From: Bryobacteraceae bacterium
GTDB taxonomy: Bacteria > Acidobacteriota > Terriglobia > Bryobacterales > Bryobacteraceae
Direction: 5' to 3'
DNA length: 21,763 nucleotides
Assembly: GCA_030039005.1 (NCBI GenBank)
Contig: JASHQT010000004.1
Coordinates: 1-21,763, forward strand
Shown: positions 1 to 7,707 of the stretch, piece after piece
How positions within the stretch are numbered: the first letter of the stretch is position 1
Layout: every line of letters starts with the position of its first letter
Notes under the pieces: model-generated
Databases searched by the model: none
Seen by the model: the letters and a program-made list of their open reading frames with translations, nothing else
What the model was told of the DNA's origin: nothing
Position numbers and translations under genes: made by a program

Positions 1-442
1 ATCCCCCCGTTACATTTTCATCTGCCGGAAAGTGAACCGGAAATATCCCCAGCGTGTTCCAGCGACTGGGCGGCGTTCGAGATCGGACTACCACGGTTTT
101 GCTGAACAATAACCGCGGCTCGCAGCAGTACCAATCCACACATTCGTCGATTGCGTGACGATAGCGCAGCTGCCCAGAAGCAGGCATGGCTGTCGACTGC
201 GGCCTTCGCAATGTCCCGGCAATCGCAGGATCGCTCTGGCATGGGTGCGCTTTGATTGACGATGGGACTTTGCCTTCATGACCGTGGCCTCCAATGCCAA
301 GGCTCACACTATACGGTCAGATCCGAGTAGCGCGTGTTCCGACCGGAGGCGCCAGATCGACAGATGGCGACTTTCCGGCCGCACTGTCACCGGGAACGAT
401 TTCCGAGCCCGGCAGTCAATCCAGAGATGGAGGTCAATCGAC
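1..442. other. Non-coding left edge, possibly with an IS21-type element end
   Basis: I see no convincing gene here. Short open frames exist on both strands, but none has a recognisable motif or a ribosome binding site. Bases 19-50 (TTTCATCTGCCGGAAAGTGA followed by ACCGGAAA) resemble the terminal repeats of IS21-family elements, so the edge of such an element may lie just outside the window; this rests on remembered sequence style only. The open frame of the carbonic anhydrase runs upstream to about base 278, but that extension looks unlike protein and is better read as leader. No good -35/-10 pair was found for the carbonic anhydrase gene. Confidence 0.4.
429..433 (+). promoter_or_regulatory. 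Ribosome binding site that sets the carbonic anhydrase start
   Basis: GGAGG lies 9 nt before the ATG at 443. It favours that ATG over in-frame upstream starts such as 278, whose extra 55 residues match no carbonic anhydrase feature. Confidence 0.7.
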
Positions 443-1030
443 ATGAGCCACCTCGACTCGATGTTAAAACGTAACAAAGACTTTGCCGCTCGTCAGGCTG
501 CCGCCGGTACGCTTATGCCGTCGCTTCCGCGGGCGCTGTTCAATGTGAGGGCGATCGTCATCGGTTGCGCTGATATGCGTGTAGATCCTGCCTATGTACT
601 TGGAATCGCGCCGGGAGAGGCCGTGGTCATTCGTAACATCGGTGGTCGAATCACCCCGGGATTGTTGGAGCAGTTGGGTCTCCTCGGGCGAATCGGAGAA
701 GTTGCCAGAGCGGTTCCCGGAGGAGGCGGAGAGTTTCACATGATTGTGCTTCAGCACACCGATTGCGGTATCACTCGCCTTGCGGGCGACACCGCCATGC
801 TGACGCACTATTTCCAAATCGGGGAAGGAGAACTCAAGACAAAAGCAGTCACCGATCCCCACGCGGCGGTCGCCGTCGACGTTGCTTTGCTCCGGGCGAT
901 TCCAGCATTGCCTGGTGAGTGGTTTGTCTCCGGTCTCATCTATGACGTGGCAACCGGCTTTGTTGAGATCGCCGTACCGCCAGCGCGGATTCGTGCGGTA
1001 GCAGACGAGCCGGTCGGCATGAAGTCGTGA
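443..1030 (+). CDS. Beta-class carbonic anhydrase
   Basis: The 195-residue protein should interconvert CO2 and bicarbonate in the cytoplasm. Its beta-class zinc site is visible: Cys42-x-Asp44-x-Arg46 in GCADMRVDP, and His105-x-x-Cys108 in HTDCG. The segment VVIRNIGGRITP between them is also typical of the family. The length suits the short bacterial beta-carbonic anhydrases. The start at 443 is chosen because a GGAGG sits 9 nt upstream and the preceding in-frame sequence is not protein-like. The gene stands alone, with a 146-bp gap before the TPR gene on the same strand. Its base composition looks slightly less GC-rich than the genes after 5 kb, and it lies beside a possible IS end, so transfer is possible but unproven. 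A diverged relative that binds zinc without hydrating CO2 cannot be excluded. Confidence 0.88.
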   Translation: MSHLDSMLKRNKDFAARQAAAGTLMPSLPRALFNVRAIVIGCADMRVDPAYVLGIAPGEAVVIRNIGGRITPGLLEQLGLLGRIGEVARAVPGGGGEFHMIVLQHTDCGITRLAGDTAMLTHYFQIGEGELKTKAVTDPHAAVAVDVALLRAIPALPGEWFVSGLIYDVATGFVEIAVPPARIRAVADEPVGMKS

Positions 1031-1160
1031 AGATGTAGCTTTCCCAACGGCTGGGCCGGCGACCTGTCGCTCCAAGGAAATTGCTCGGTGATGGTCGAGC
1101 GCCCAGCCACAGCCGCGACGAAGTTGATCGCGCCCCGCCCGCAGCGGACTCGCTTCCCGC

Positions 1161-1166
1161 TATACT
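1161..1166 (+). promoter_or_regulatory. Possible -10 element of the TPR gene
   Basis: TATACT ends 10 nt before the ATG at 1177. If used, the transcript would have almost no leader. No matching -35 was found at 16-18 bp, so this is a weak call. Confidence 0.3.
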
Positions 1167-1176
1167 CGGTGACTAT

Positions 1177-2790
1177 ATGAAATTCCGGTCCACGCTGCTG
1201 GTTACCTTTGTGTGCGTTCTTCCCGCTTTGGCTGAAACGCCGGAGCGCCTCGGCACCGTTTCTTTCCCCGTCTCCTGCGCCGCATCGCAGCAGGTGGCCA
1301 TCAACCGCGGCATCGCCCTGGTGCACGACTTCTGGTACGAGGAATCCCAGCGCCAATTCGAACAGGTCTTGAAGGCCGATCCGCATTGCGCCATAGCCCA
1401 TTGGGGCGTCGCGATGAGCCTCTACCATCAGATTTGGAACCACCCTGGCGCAGCTGTAATGACCCAAGGCTGGTCCGAGCTCCAGAAGGCGACGGGCGCG
1501 AAGAGCGCGCGCGAAAGGGATTACATCGCGGCCCTCAAGGTCTTTTATCAGCCCGGCTCACTGAAGTACCAGCAGCGCGTCGATCAATACTCCGCCGCCA
1601 TGCGCGATCTCTACCAGCGCTATCCCAACGACATCGACGCCGCTGCCTTCTACGCGCTCTCGCTGCTCGCCGACGTCGCTCCCGATGACACCAGCCTCAC
1701 CAAAGAGCACCAGGCGCTCGCCCTGCTGACGCCGCTGTTTGCAAGGTACCCGGATCATCCGGGCCTCGCGCACTACATCATCCATGCGTGCGACAACCCT
1801 TCCATGGCCCAGCAGGGGCTTCACGCCGCCGAACGCTACGGCACTATCGCGCCCTCCGGCGCGCACGCCGCTCACATGGGCGGACACATCTTCGCCCGCC
1901 TGGGAATGTGGCCTGAAGACATCCAGGCCAACCAGGCCGCCGTTGCGGCCGCACGGAGGGCGGCCGAAGGCAATCGCGGCGGAGGCTTCGATCAGCTTCA
2001 TCCAGATGACTTCCTGATGTACGCCTACCTTCAGAGTGGACAGGATGCTCCGGCCAAAGCTCTCCTCGACACAACCGCTGCGATGCTGAAACACATGGCG
2101 ACCATGCCCGGCATGGTGGAGGACGGCATGGAAACGATGGTGCCCGGCTACAGCACGGAGTTCCCAGTCATCTACGCTCTCGAACGCCGCGATTGGAAAA
2201 CGGCCGCCGCGATGCCGCCCGCCGCAGGCGCTCCGGCTGACGTTCAGCTCGCGACCTATTGGGCGCATGCCATCGCCGACGGACATTTGAAGGATGGAGC
2301 CGCCGCAAAGGCGGACCTAGCGAAGTACGAAAGCCTGATGGAACAGGTCAAGAAGGGACCGCGCGCGTATTTGGCGGAAGGCACCGGGCCGCAGATCGAA
2401 ACCGGCACCGTCCGCGCGTGGGCCGCATATGCCCAAGGCGATTTCGCCAAGGCCCTCGGCCTGATGCGCGAAACTGCCGATCTTCAGGACAAAGTGGGAC
2501 AAGGAGAAGTCGACATCCCGGTGCGCGAAATGCTCGCCGATATGTTGCTCGATTTGAAACGCCCGCAGGACGCCCTGGTTGAATATGAACGCGCCCTGCA
2601 ACTCAGCCCCAATCGCTTCAATGGTCTCTACAACGGCGGCTTGGCCGCGGAAGAGGCAGGCGACAAGACGAAAGCGCGCCAATACTACACAACGCTGCTC
2701 AAGGTGACAGACAACGGTCTCCACTCCATGCGTCCCGAAATAGCGCACGCAAAGGCGTTTCTGGCTAGCGCGGCTGTAGCAGGTAAGTAG
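1177..2790 (+). CDS. Secreted tetratricopeptide-repeat (TPR) protein
   Basis: This is a 537-residue protein with an N-terminal signal peptide: charged MKFR, hydrophobic core LLVTFVCVLPAL, likely cleavage after AETPE or nearby. TPR-like helix pairs follow. One near residues 45-95 reads FWYEESQRQFEQVLKADPHC, another around 455-510 includes DALVEYERALQLSPNRFNG. A central HMGGHIFARLGMW stretch resembles a conserved motif of a TPR family common in environmental bacteria. It probably acts outside the cytoplasmic membrane as a protein-interaction scaffold; no enzymatic motif was seen. The start at 1177 is chosen because it begins the signal peptide exactly. The open frame extends back to 1081, but those 32 residues would bury the signal peptide. 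No Shine-Dalgarno sequence is visible. The partner and pathway are unknown. Confidence 0.82.
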   Translation: MKFRSTLLVTFVCVLPALAETPERLGTVSFPVSCAASQQVAINRGIALVHDFWYEESQRQFEQVLKADPHCAIAHWGVAMSLYHQIWNHPGAAVMTQGWSELQKATGAKSARERDYIAALKVFYQPGSLKYQQRVDQYSAAMRDLYQRYPNDIDAAAFYALSLLADVAPDDTSLTKEHQALALLTPLFARYPDHPGLAHYIIHACDNPSMAQQGLHAAERYGTIAPSGAHAAHMGGHIFARLGMWPEDIQANQAAVAAARRAAEGNRGGGFDQLHPDDFLMYAYLQSGQDAPAKALLDTTAAMLKHMATMPGMVEDGMETMVPGYSTEFPVIYALERRDWKTAAAMPPAAGAPADVQLATYWAHAIADGHLKDGAAAKADLAKYESLMEQVKKGPRAYLAEGTGPQIETGTVRAWAAYAQGDFAKALGLMRETADLQDKVGQGEVDIPVREMLADMLLDLKRPQDALVEYERALQLSPNRFNGLYNGGLAAEEAGDKTKARQYYTTLLKVTDNGLHSMRPEIAHAKAFLASAAVAGK

Positions 2791-2891
2791 CGATTGTGGT
2801 GTCCTCGTAGTGCCTCGGCGCCTGGCCGCTCCGCCGACCTGGAGTTGCTTGGCCGCGCTCGTATTTAATGAACCAGATCAGAACTTTCTGC

Positions 2892-2937
2892 CCGAGTGAC
2901 GTTAATGACAGCTCTGTACGAGTTGTGCGTCACTCGG
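2892..2937. repeat. Perfect 10-bp inverted repeat with a 26-nt loop
   Basis: CCGAGTGACG at 2892-2901 is exactly complementary to CGTCACTCGG at 2928-2937. It lies about 100 bp past the TPR gene stop. There is no T-rich run after either arm, so it is not a standard intrinsic terminator. It could be an RNA hairpin, a protein-binding site or the remnant of a mobile-element recognition site. Confidence 0.6.
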
Positions 2938-3088
2938 CCAGAGAGGTTATTGTCGCCGGAATCACAATCGACAGTGTTGCAGCAATGATCGCGTTTCCGT
3001 GAAGTGACGACCCGGGAGGATTGCTACGGCACCGTGATCATATAGATGTTCCGACGCCGCCCGGCGGCAAAGCGGGTAGGGATACCGC

Positions 3089-3196
3089 GTGCCGAGAGCC
3101 ATCGAGCTGGTATACCAAGCGCGCTACATCGGCGAGGTGCGGCACCGTGGCGCGAGGAGTCCTGAGGCCGTGCCGAGGTCGCGCGCGTTGGTGTAG
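3089..3196 (+). pseudogene. Possible remnant of a serine recombinase C-terminal region
   Basis: Read from the GTG at 3089, the frame gives RAIELVYQARYIGEVRHRGA and then stops at 3194-3196. Large serine recombinases carry a similar segment (roughly RGALYxLLxNRxYIGEIxHRG) in their recombinase domain. Just upstream, in another frame, PPGGKAGR could correspond to the GG that usually precedes it, which would imply a frameshift. Only about 20 residues match and I compared from memory, so chance similarity is a real alternative. No catalytic N-terminal domain is present. Confidence 0.28.
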
Positions 3197-3229
3197 GATG
3201 TCATCAGGTCATCTAACTGGAGCAATCAC

Positions 3230-3892
3230 ATGAATGTCCGCCACCTCGTGCCGCCCGTGAGCCGCTGCCTCCTGTCCATGGGATTCCTTATGTTGACCGC
3301 CGGCCTGCAGCAGCCGGTTAACGCGTCAGGCGTAGACCTCTCGAAGTTCAGATCTATCGAGCCGCAGTTCATCGCGGCGCTGGGAGACCCCGGGGCCACC
3401 TCCGGCAACGACGCGCAATCCTGGGGCCTCTGGAACCAGGACCCGGGCCCGCGCGCTTGCAAGCTGGACCACTACAAACAATTGAAGGCGGCCGGCGGCG
3501 TGGCGCCGGCACAGTGGAAATTCGACGCTGCGGACTGGTGGCTCGAGGAACACGGCTTGATCATGGAGAAGCCGACCTTTCCGCTGCCCCCTGGGAAATA
3601 CCTCGTCACGGGCGACCGCAACGTCACGACCGTGCTGACAATTCATCCCAAGGACAAGGACGGCAATCAGCGCTGGGAACTCGCCGACGGCGCGACCCTC
3701 TACGATGTCACCCATCTCGGATGCCGCTCCGCACGCTACACGCCGGCGACGGCTAACAACTCGTGCTCGCCCGCGAACGTTCGGACCACGGGTTTTCCGG
3801 TGAGTCCAGGGGCGGCCATGCCCGCCGTGAACGGCTGCCACAAGCAGGACTACGCGGTTATCATCGTCGTTGGACTGCCCGCCACTCATTGA
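3230..3892 (+). CDS. Unrecognised secreted four-cysteine protein
   Basis: I do not recognise this 220-residue protein. A likely signal peptide covers about residues 1-32 (hydrophobic CLLSMGFLMLTAGL, then QPVNASG as cleavage region). The mature part has four cysteines (77, 165, 179, 203), which could form two disulfides in the periplasm or outside the cell. It also has an aromatic-rich WGLWNQDPGPRACKLDHY segment and an ADWWLEEHG segment. The later PPGKYLVTGDRNVTTVLTIH region looks like beta structure. There is no membrane anchor or known catalytic motif. The start is well supported by GGAG at 3219-3222, 7 nt before the ATG. A perfect hairpin overlaps its stop codon. It is flanked by gene-poor DNA, so it seems to be a single transcription unit. 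Confidence 0.75.
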   Translation: MNVRHLVPPVSRCLLSMGFLMLTAGLQQPVNASGVDLSKFRSIEPQFIAALGDPGATSGNDAQSWGLWNQDPGPRACKLDHYKQLKAAGGVAPAQWKFDAADWWLEEHGLIMEKPTFPLPPGKYLVTGDRNVTTVLTIHPKDKDGNQRWELADGATLYDVTHLGCRSARYTPATANNSCSPANVRTTGFPVSPGAAMPAVNGCHKQDYAVIIVVGLPATH

Positions 3893-3897
3893 GTGGC
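3881..3897 (+). terminator. Hairpin overlapping the stop codon of the secreted protein gene
   Basis: GCCACTC (3881-3887) pairs perfectly with GAGTGGC (3891-3897) across the 3-nt loop ATT; the TGA stop spans 3890-3892. No T run follows, so it may act as a Rho-type or mRNA-stabilising hairpin rather than a classical terminator. Confidence 0.35.
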
Positions 3898-4088
3898 TGC
3901 ACACAGGGCGCGACCGCTCGCCACGTGACCACGCCGGCACCCGAACGCTAGTTCTCCACCGAGTAGCCGGAGCGCCTCTCGAACAGATTCATAGCGGAAG
4001 GATCAGACTATTGATCCCGAGTAACGCCATAGTGTTTACCGGGACCAGCGGCGGATTGTCGGCCACTCGTTCTTTGGTCATACCGCAG

Positions 4089-4102
4089 CCGCCTCCAGGC
4101 GG
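4089..4102. repeat. Short palindrome past the membrane protein gene
   Basis: CCGCCT at 4089-4094 is complementary to AGGCGG at 4097-4102. It lies 5 bp beyond the stop of the minus-strand membrane protein gene. No T run follows on the minus strand, so a terminator role is only possible. The rest of 3893-4107 shows nothing recognisable. Confidence 0.25.
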
Positions 4103-4107
4103 TCACT

Positions 4108-4785
4108 TCACAAAATATTCACGGCCCTCGCGGCTAGCAGCGCCACCGTGGCGAGTGAAATCAGCGCCTGCGTCATCATCAGCAGTTTGGCCCAGCGCGA
4201 GAGCACTGGAACGTCGGTGGGCGAAAAGGCCGTGCTGGTGTTGAAGGCCAGGAACAGGTAATCCACAAAGCCCGGGCGCCAATCCTTGTCGCTATCCCAG
4301 GGCGTCACCATTTGCGGAAATAGGAACGCGCCTTCTTTGTGCTCGGCGAGAGCGTCGCGCGCGTTGGGACCGCCGGCGTCCAGCCGCCAATACCAGGAGG
4401 CGAAGACCAAAATATTGATGACCCACAGAGCCGCGGCGGCCCGGAGCAGCTCGCCGGGAGGGTCGACGTGGCGCGGCAGCCGGATAATCAACATGGCGAG
4501 CGACCAGACCATAGATGCCGTCACCGCGCCCGCCACGGTATGGCTGAGAACCCGGTTCAGCAAATCCTTGCCCACGCGGTGCGCCACCACGGTGGGGATC
4601 AGCAGAATGCTCACCACCACCAGCAGCAGCCATTCCTGGCCGAAGCGCAGCGCGTCCGGAATCGCGAAATGCAGGCCGCCCGCTCCGAGGAGCGCTAGCA
4701 GGGCCGGCCAGCGCGGTTCGGCGGTCCTGGGCTCGGCATTCGCGCGCACCGCAGCGGCGCGAGCCGGAACCTTGAGCTGGGCCAT
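4108..4785 (-). CDS. Small polytopic membrane protein with a pore-like C-terminus
   Basis: From the ATG at 4785 the protein has 225 residues and about five hydrophobic segments. These are around WPALLALLGAGGLHF, WLLLVVVSILLIPTVVA, VAGAVTASMVWSLAMLII, AALWVINILVFASWYW and LMMTQALISLATVALLAA. The C-terminal part, with a helix (FVDYLFLAF), a re-entrant-like loop (NTSTAFSPTDVPVLS) and a final helix, has the layout of a two-helix ion-channel pore. The potassium filter TxGYG is absent, so conductance is not implied. It resembles uncharacterised membrane proteins of the DUF1345 type. An upstream in-frame GTG at 4809 has GGGGAGG touching it, too close to be an ideal ribosome site. The ATG has no good site, so the start is uncertain. 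The gene is divergent from the GGDEF-EAL gene and appears monocistronic. Confidence 0.72.
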   Translation of the reverse strand: MAQLKVPARAAAVRANAEPRTAEPRWPALLALLGAGGLHFAIPDALRFGQEWLLLVVVSILLIPTVVAHRVGKDLLNRVLSHTVAGAVTASMVWSLAMLIIRLPRHVDPPGELLRAAAALWVINILVFASWYWRLDAGGPNARDALAEHKEGAFLFPQMVTPWDSDKDWRPGFVDYLFLAFNTSTAFSPTDVPVLSRWAKLLMMTQALISLATVALLAARAVNIL

Positions 4786-4815
4786 ATATGGGACAATGTA
4801 GCAAGTCACCTCCCC

Positions 4816-4953
4816 ATGAAGGTTGTGGTTCAGAGTTCGTCGCTATTGTTTACGCTGCTGTCGATCATCCTGAACGTGCCGATCACACGCGTAAAACGCA
4901 AGCCCGCGGGCCGGGAGGAAACCCGCCGGGAGCCTAGACACGCCTCCGGCTAG
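4816..4953 (+). CDS. Possible small 45-residue membrane or secreted peptide
   Basis: An ATG at 4816 opens a frame of 45 codons ending in TAG at 4951-4953. The product starts MKVVVQSSSLLFTLLSIILN, which looks like a signal or single membrane segment. A strongly basic tail follows (KRKPAGREETRREPRHASG). No Shine-Dalgarno sequence precedes it. It lies in the 201-bp divergent gap between the membrane protein and the GGDEF-EAL gene, so it may be chance. Confidence 0.22.
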   Translation: MKVVVQSSSLLFTLLSIILNVPITRVKRKPAGREETRREPRHASG

Positions 4954-4986
4954 CGGCGATCTCAAGTTCGGCGGAAGAAATTAGCC

Positions 4987-7707
4987 ATGGCCCTCTCACC
5001 TCGGTTCGCGCTGCCGGCCGGTCCCGAGCTCTCGCGCCATTCCTCCGGGTGCGTGTATTCGTTCGATCTCGAAGGAAATCTCATCGAAATGAGCGCGGGG
5101 CTCTCGGCCGTCCTGGGTTTCGCCCGCGAGGAGGCGATCGGCCTGAACCTCGCCCAGCTTCTCGAAGCCGAATCGTGGAAAAACTCGCGCGAACAGATCT
5201 TCACGCAACTCGGCGGAGGCGGGCCGCAACCGTTGACTCTGACCGCGATCGCACGGGACGGCCGTTTGATTCAGCTCGCCGTCGTGCGGCGGCTGCTGTT
5301 CGAGCGCGGACGTCCGGTGGGAGTACAGGATTCCGGACAAGTGCTCGAAGAGGGAGCGGCGCGGGTCCGTTTGGAGCGTGGCGTCCAGCCGTCCGAGGCC
5401 GACGCCGCCCGATTCGCGGAACAACTGAGGCAGTTGCACCGGCTGAGCACCGCCAGCTACCTCTCCGTCGACCTGGCGCTTCAGGATCACCTGGAAACCG
5501 GCTGCCGGCTGTTCGATCTGCCGGTGGGAGTCTTGCTGCAGGCGGATGGATTCAACGGTTTGATCCAGGCCAGTTGGGGCCTGCCTGATCTCTCGCGCGG
5601 CGAACAGATCCCGCTTTGGCAGACGCGCGCCTATTCCGTCTCCAGCCGGTTACGCACACTCACGGCGTCAGAGCCCGGTTCAACGGGCAGCGGGCCGCGC
5701 CTGGAGTTTGAAACTTACATTGGCACGCCGGTCTGGCTGGGTTCGGAACTGTTCGCCAGCCTCAGCTTTTCCGGGCCTTGCGAGGGATCGCCGCGGGAGT
5801 TTTCCTCCTCCGACCGCGAGCTGATCGAATTGATGGCGCGCAGCATCGGCCGCGTGGTGCTGGAGCACCGCATTCAATCCGAGCGCGACCGCTTGCAGAG
5901 CCTGGAGAAGAATCGTAATCGCGTGCTGGAGATGGTGGCCGAGAACGAGAGCATCGCGACCATTCTCGAAGAGGTAGTCCATCTGGCGGAGGCGCAGTGC
6001 CCGGATGCGCTGTGCGCGCTGCTGCTGTTGAAGGATGAGATGCTCACCTGGGCGGCGGCGCCCGGATTTCCGGGAGAAGCGCTGCGCCTGCTGAAACCGT
6101 ATCGAGTCCTGCGCGATACCGCCGGCCTGGCGGTGGCTGAAGTCGCGCGCAGGACCGTGCTCTGGGACGACGTGCGCTCCTGTCCGTTTTGGGCCGATCG
6201 CGCCCATGTGGCCAGCCAGATGGGCATCGAATCGTGCCGCTCCACGCCGATTTTATCGGGCGATGGGATGCTCCTGGGAATGCTCGCGCTGCACTACAAG
6301 GCCGGGCAGACCAAGGACGAGAGCGATACCGAACTGCTGGAGGCGGCCAGCCGCCTGGCCGCTCGGGCGCTGGAACAGCGCGGTTTCACCGAAAAGCTGG
6401 AGTTTCAAGCGCGGCACGATTCGCTCACCGGTCTGCCCAATCGCGCGTATTTCATGGAGTTGCTGGAAGGTGCGCTGCTCGATGCCGCTGAACGTTCCGG
6501 CAGCCTGGCGGTATTGTTCATCGATCTGGACCGCTTCAAGCAAATCAACGATATTCTGGGCCACGCCATGGGCGATCGGCTGCTCAAGGAAGTGGGCCAG
6601 CGCCTGAAGCGCCTGCTAACCGAAGACGACCTCGCCGGGCGCATGGGTGGCGACGAATTTACGATCGTGTTGACGCGGCAGCCGGACGAACAGTCCGCGG
6701 TGCTGGCCTCCCAGGAATTCCTCAATGCGTTTCGCGCGCCGCACCAGATCGAAGACAACGAGTTGTTCGTCACCGCCAGCATCGGCGTCGCGCTGTTTCC
6801 GCGGCACGGCCAAAGCGTGGCCGAGCTGCTGCGGAACGCCGACTTGGCGATGTATCACGCCAAAAACACCGGTAAGAATGACGTGGTGGTGTTCCGCGCC
6901 AAGGATCACACCGCCAGCCTGGAGCGCTTGCGCCTGGAAAACGCGCTGCGGCGCGCTCTGGAGCACCAGGAATTCGAGCTGCTGTATCAGCCCGTGGTCA
7001 GCATGAACGGCAAGGTGGAGGGGCTGGAGGCGCTGCTCACCTGGCGGCATCCGATTTACGGCAGCATCTCGCCCAAGCAGTTCATTCCCATCGCCGAGGA
7101 AACCGGGCTCATCATCGACATCGGATCCTGGGTGATCCAGCGGGCCTGCCTGGAGGCGGCGAGCTGGCACAAAGCCGGGCACCGCGCGCGCATTTCGGTC
7201 AACGTTTCCGCCTTGCAGTTCGAGCGGCGCGATTTCCTGGAAACGGTGGCGGCATCGCTCGCGCTCAGCAAGCTCACCCCCGATTGCCTGGAACTGGAGC
7301 TCACCGAAAGCTACATCATGAAAGACTTGCCGCAGGCGGCCGCGCGCCTGACGCAGATCCGCAACCTGGGCGTGAGCATCGCGATCGACGATTTCGGCAC
7401 CGGATATTCGTCGCTGAGCTACCTGAACAAGCTGCCGGTGGACGCGCTGAAGATCGATCAATCGTTCCTGCGCAATCTGCACGAGCCGGAAGGTTCGCTC
7501 GCGGTGATCCAGAGCATCGTGCGCATGGCCCACAGTATGAACCTGGACGTCGTCGCGGAAGGCGTGGAAACGCGCCAGGAACTGGACCTGGTGCGCGTGC
7601 TCGGCTGCGACAAAGTACAGGGACACGTATATGGTCCCGCACGCCGGCGCGAGGAAGTGGAGACGCTGCTCGAAACCAACGATTCGCTCAGGCCGGCGGA
7701 GTTATAG
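4987..7707 (+). CDS. PAS-GAF-GAF-GGDEF-EAL cyclic-di-GMP turnover protein
   Basis: The 906-residue cytoplasmic protein should make and/or break c-di-GMP. A PAS-like domain (about 10-115) is followed by two GAF-like domains (about 150-300 and 320-460). The GGDEF domain (about 475-640) has an intact GGDEF at 554-558, but the inhibitory RxxD position reads TEDD, so product inhibition is probably lost. The EAL domain (about 655-895) keeps Gln668, Glu681, Asn739, Glu771, Asp801-Asp802, Lys824, Glu858 and Gln878. Its signature reads EALLTW, with Thr685 where arginine is usual. No membrane segment is seen, so the input is probably a soluble ligand or partner at PAS/GAF. GGAAG lies 9 nt before the ATG. 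Its 3' end overlaps the convergent GH57 gene by 20 bp. Confidence 0.93.
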   Translation: MALSPRFALPAGPELSRHSSGCVYSFDLEGNLIEMSAGLSAVLGFAREEAIGLNLAQLLEAESWKNSREQIFTQLGGGGPQPLTLTAIARDGRLIQLAVVRRLLFERGRPVGVQDSGQVLEEGAARVRLERGVQPSEADAARFAEQLRQLHRLSTASYLSVDLALQDHLETGCRLFDLPVGVLLQADGFNGLIQASWGLPDLSRGEQIPLWQTRAYSVSSRLRTLTASEPGSTGSGPRLEFETYIGTPVWLGSELFASLSFSGPCEGSPREFSSSDRELIELMARSIGRVVLEHRIQSERDRLQSLEKNRNRVLEMVAENESIATILEEVVHLAEAQCPDALCALLLLKDEMLTWAAAPGFPGEALRLLKPYRVLRDTAGLAVAEVARRTVLWDDVRSCPFWADRAHVASQMGIESCRSTPILSGDGMLLGMLALHYKAGQTKDESDTELLEAASRLAARALEQRGFTEKLEFQARHDSLTGLPNRAYFMELLEGALLDAAERSGSLAVLFIDLDRFKQINDILGHAMGDRLLKEVGQRLKRLLTEDDLAGRMGGDEFTIVLTRQPDEQSAVLASQEFLNAFRAPHQIEDNELFVTASIGVALFPRHGQSVAELLRNADLAMYHAKNTGKNDVVVFRAKDHTASLERLRLENALRRALEHQEFELLYQPVVSMNGKVEGLEALLTWRHPIYGSISPKQFIPIAEETGLIIDIGSWVIQRACLEAASWHKAGHRARISVNVSALQFERRDFLETVAASLALSKLTPDCLELELTESYIMKDLPQAAARLTQIRNLGVSIAIDDFGTGYSSLSYLNKLPVDALKIDQSFLRNLHEPEGSLAVIQSIVRMAHSMNLDVVAEGVETRQELDLVRVLGCDKVQGHVYGPARRREEVETLLETNDSLRPAEL

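Larger units (their letters stand above)
2791..3229. other. 439-bp gap with a hairpin and a possible recombinase scrap
   Basis: No intact gene is supported. A plus-strand open frame near 3021-3233 is arginine-rich and lacks a ribosome binding site or any family motif. Two things stand out and are listed separately: a perfect 10-bp inverted repeat at 2892-2937, and a short reading frame at 3089-3196 that resembles part of a serine recombinase. Together with the low gene density this suggests decayed accessory DNA. Confidence 0.45.

Noticed and set aside
18..300. Two overlapping minus-strand open frames at the left edge
   Set aside because: No ribosome site, no motif, and they overlap in different frames; the sequence reads as chance in GC-rich DNA.
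278..442. Longer N-terminus for the carbonic anhydrase
   Set aside because: The added 55 residues are arginine-rich and unlike the family, while GGAGG supports the ATG at 443.
2892..2937. Integron attC-like site
   Set aside because: The hairpin lacks the conserved GTTRRRY/RYYYAAC core pairs and no integrase or cassette structure is near.
6616..7626. 336-codon minus-strand frame opposite the GGDEF-EAL gene
   Set aside because: It mirrors the EAL coding region, a common effect of high GC; no independent signal.
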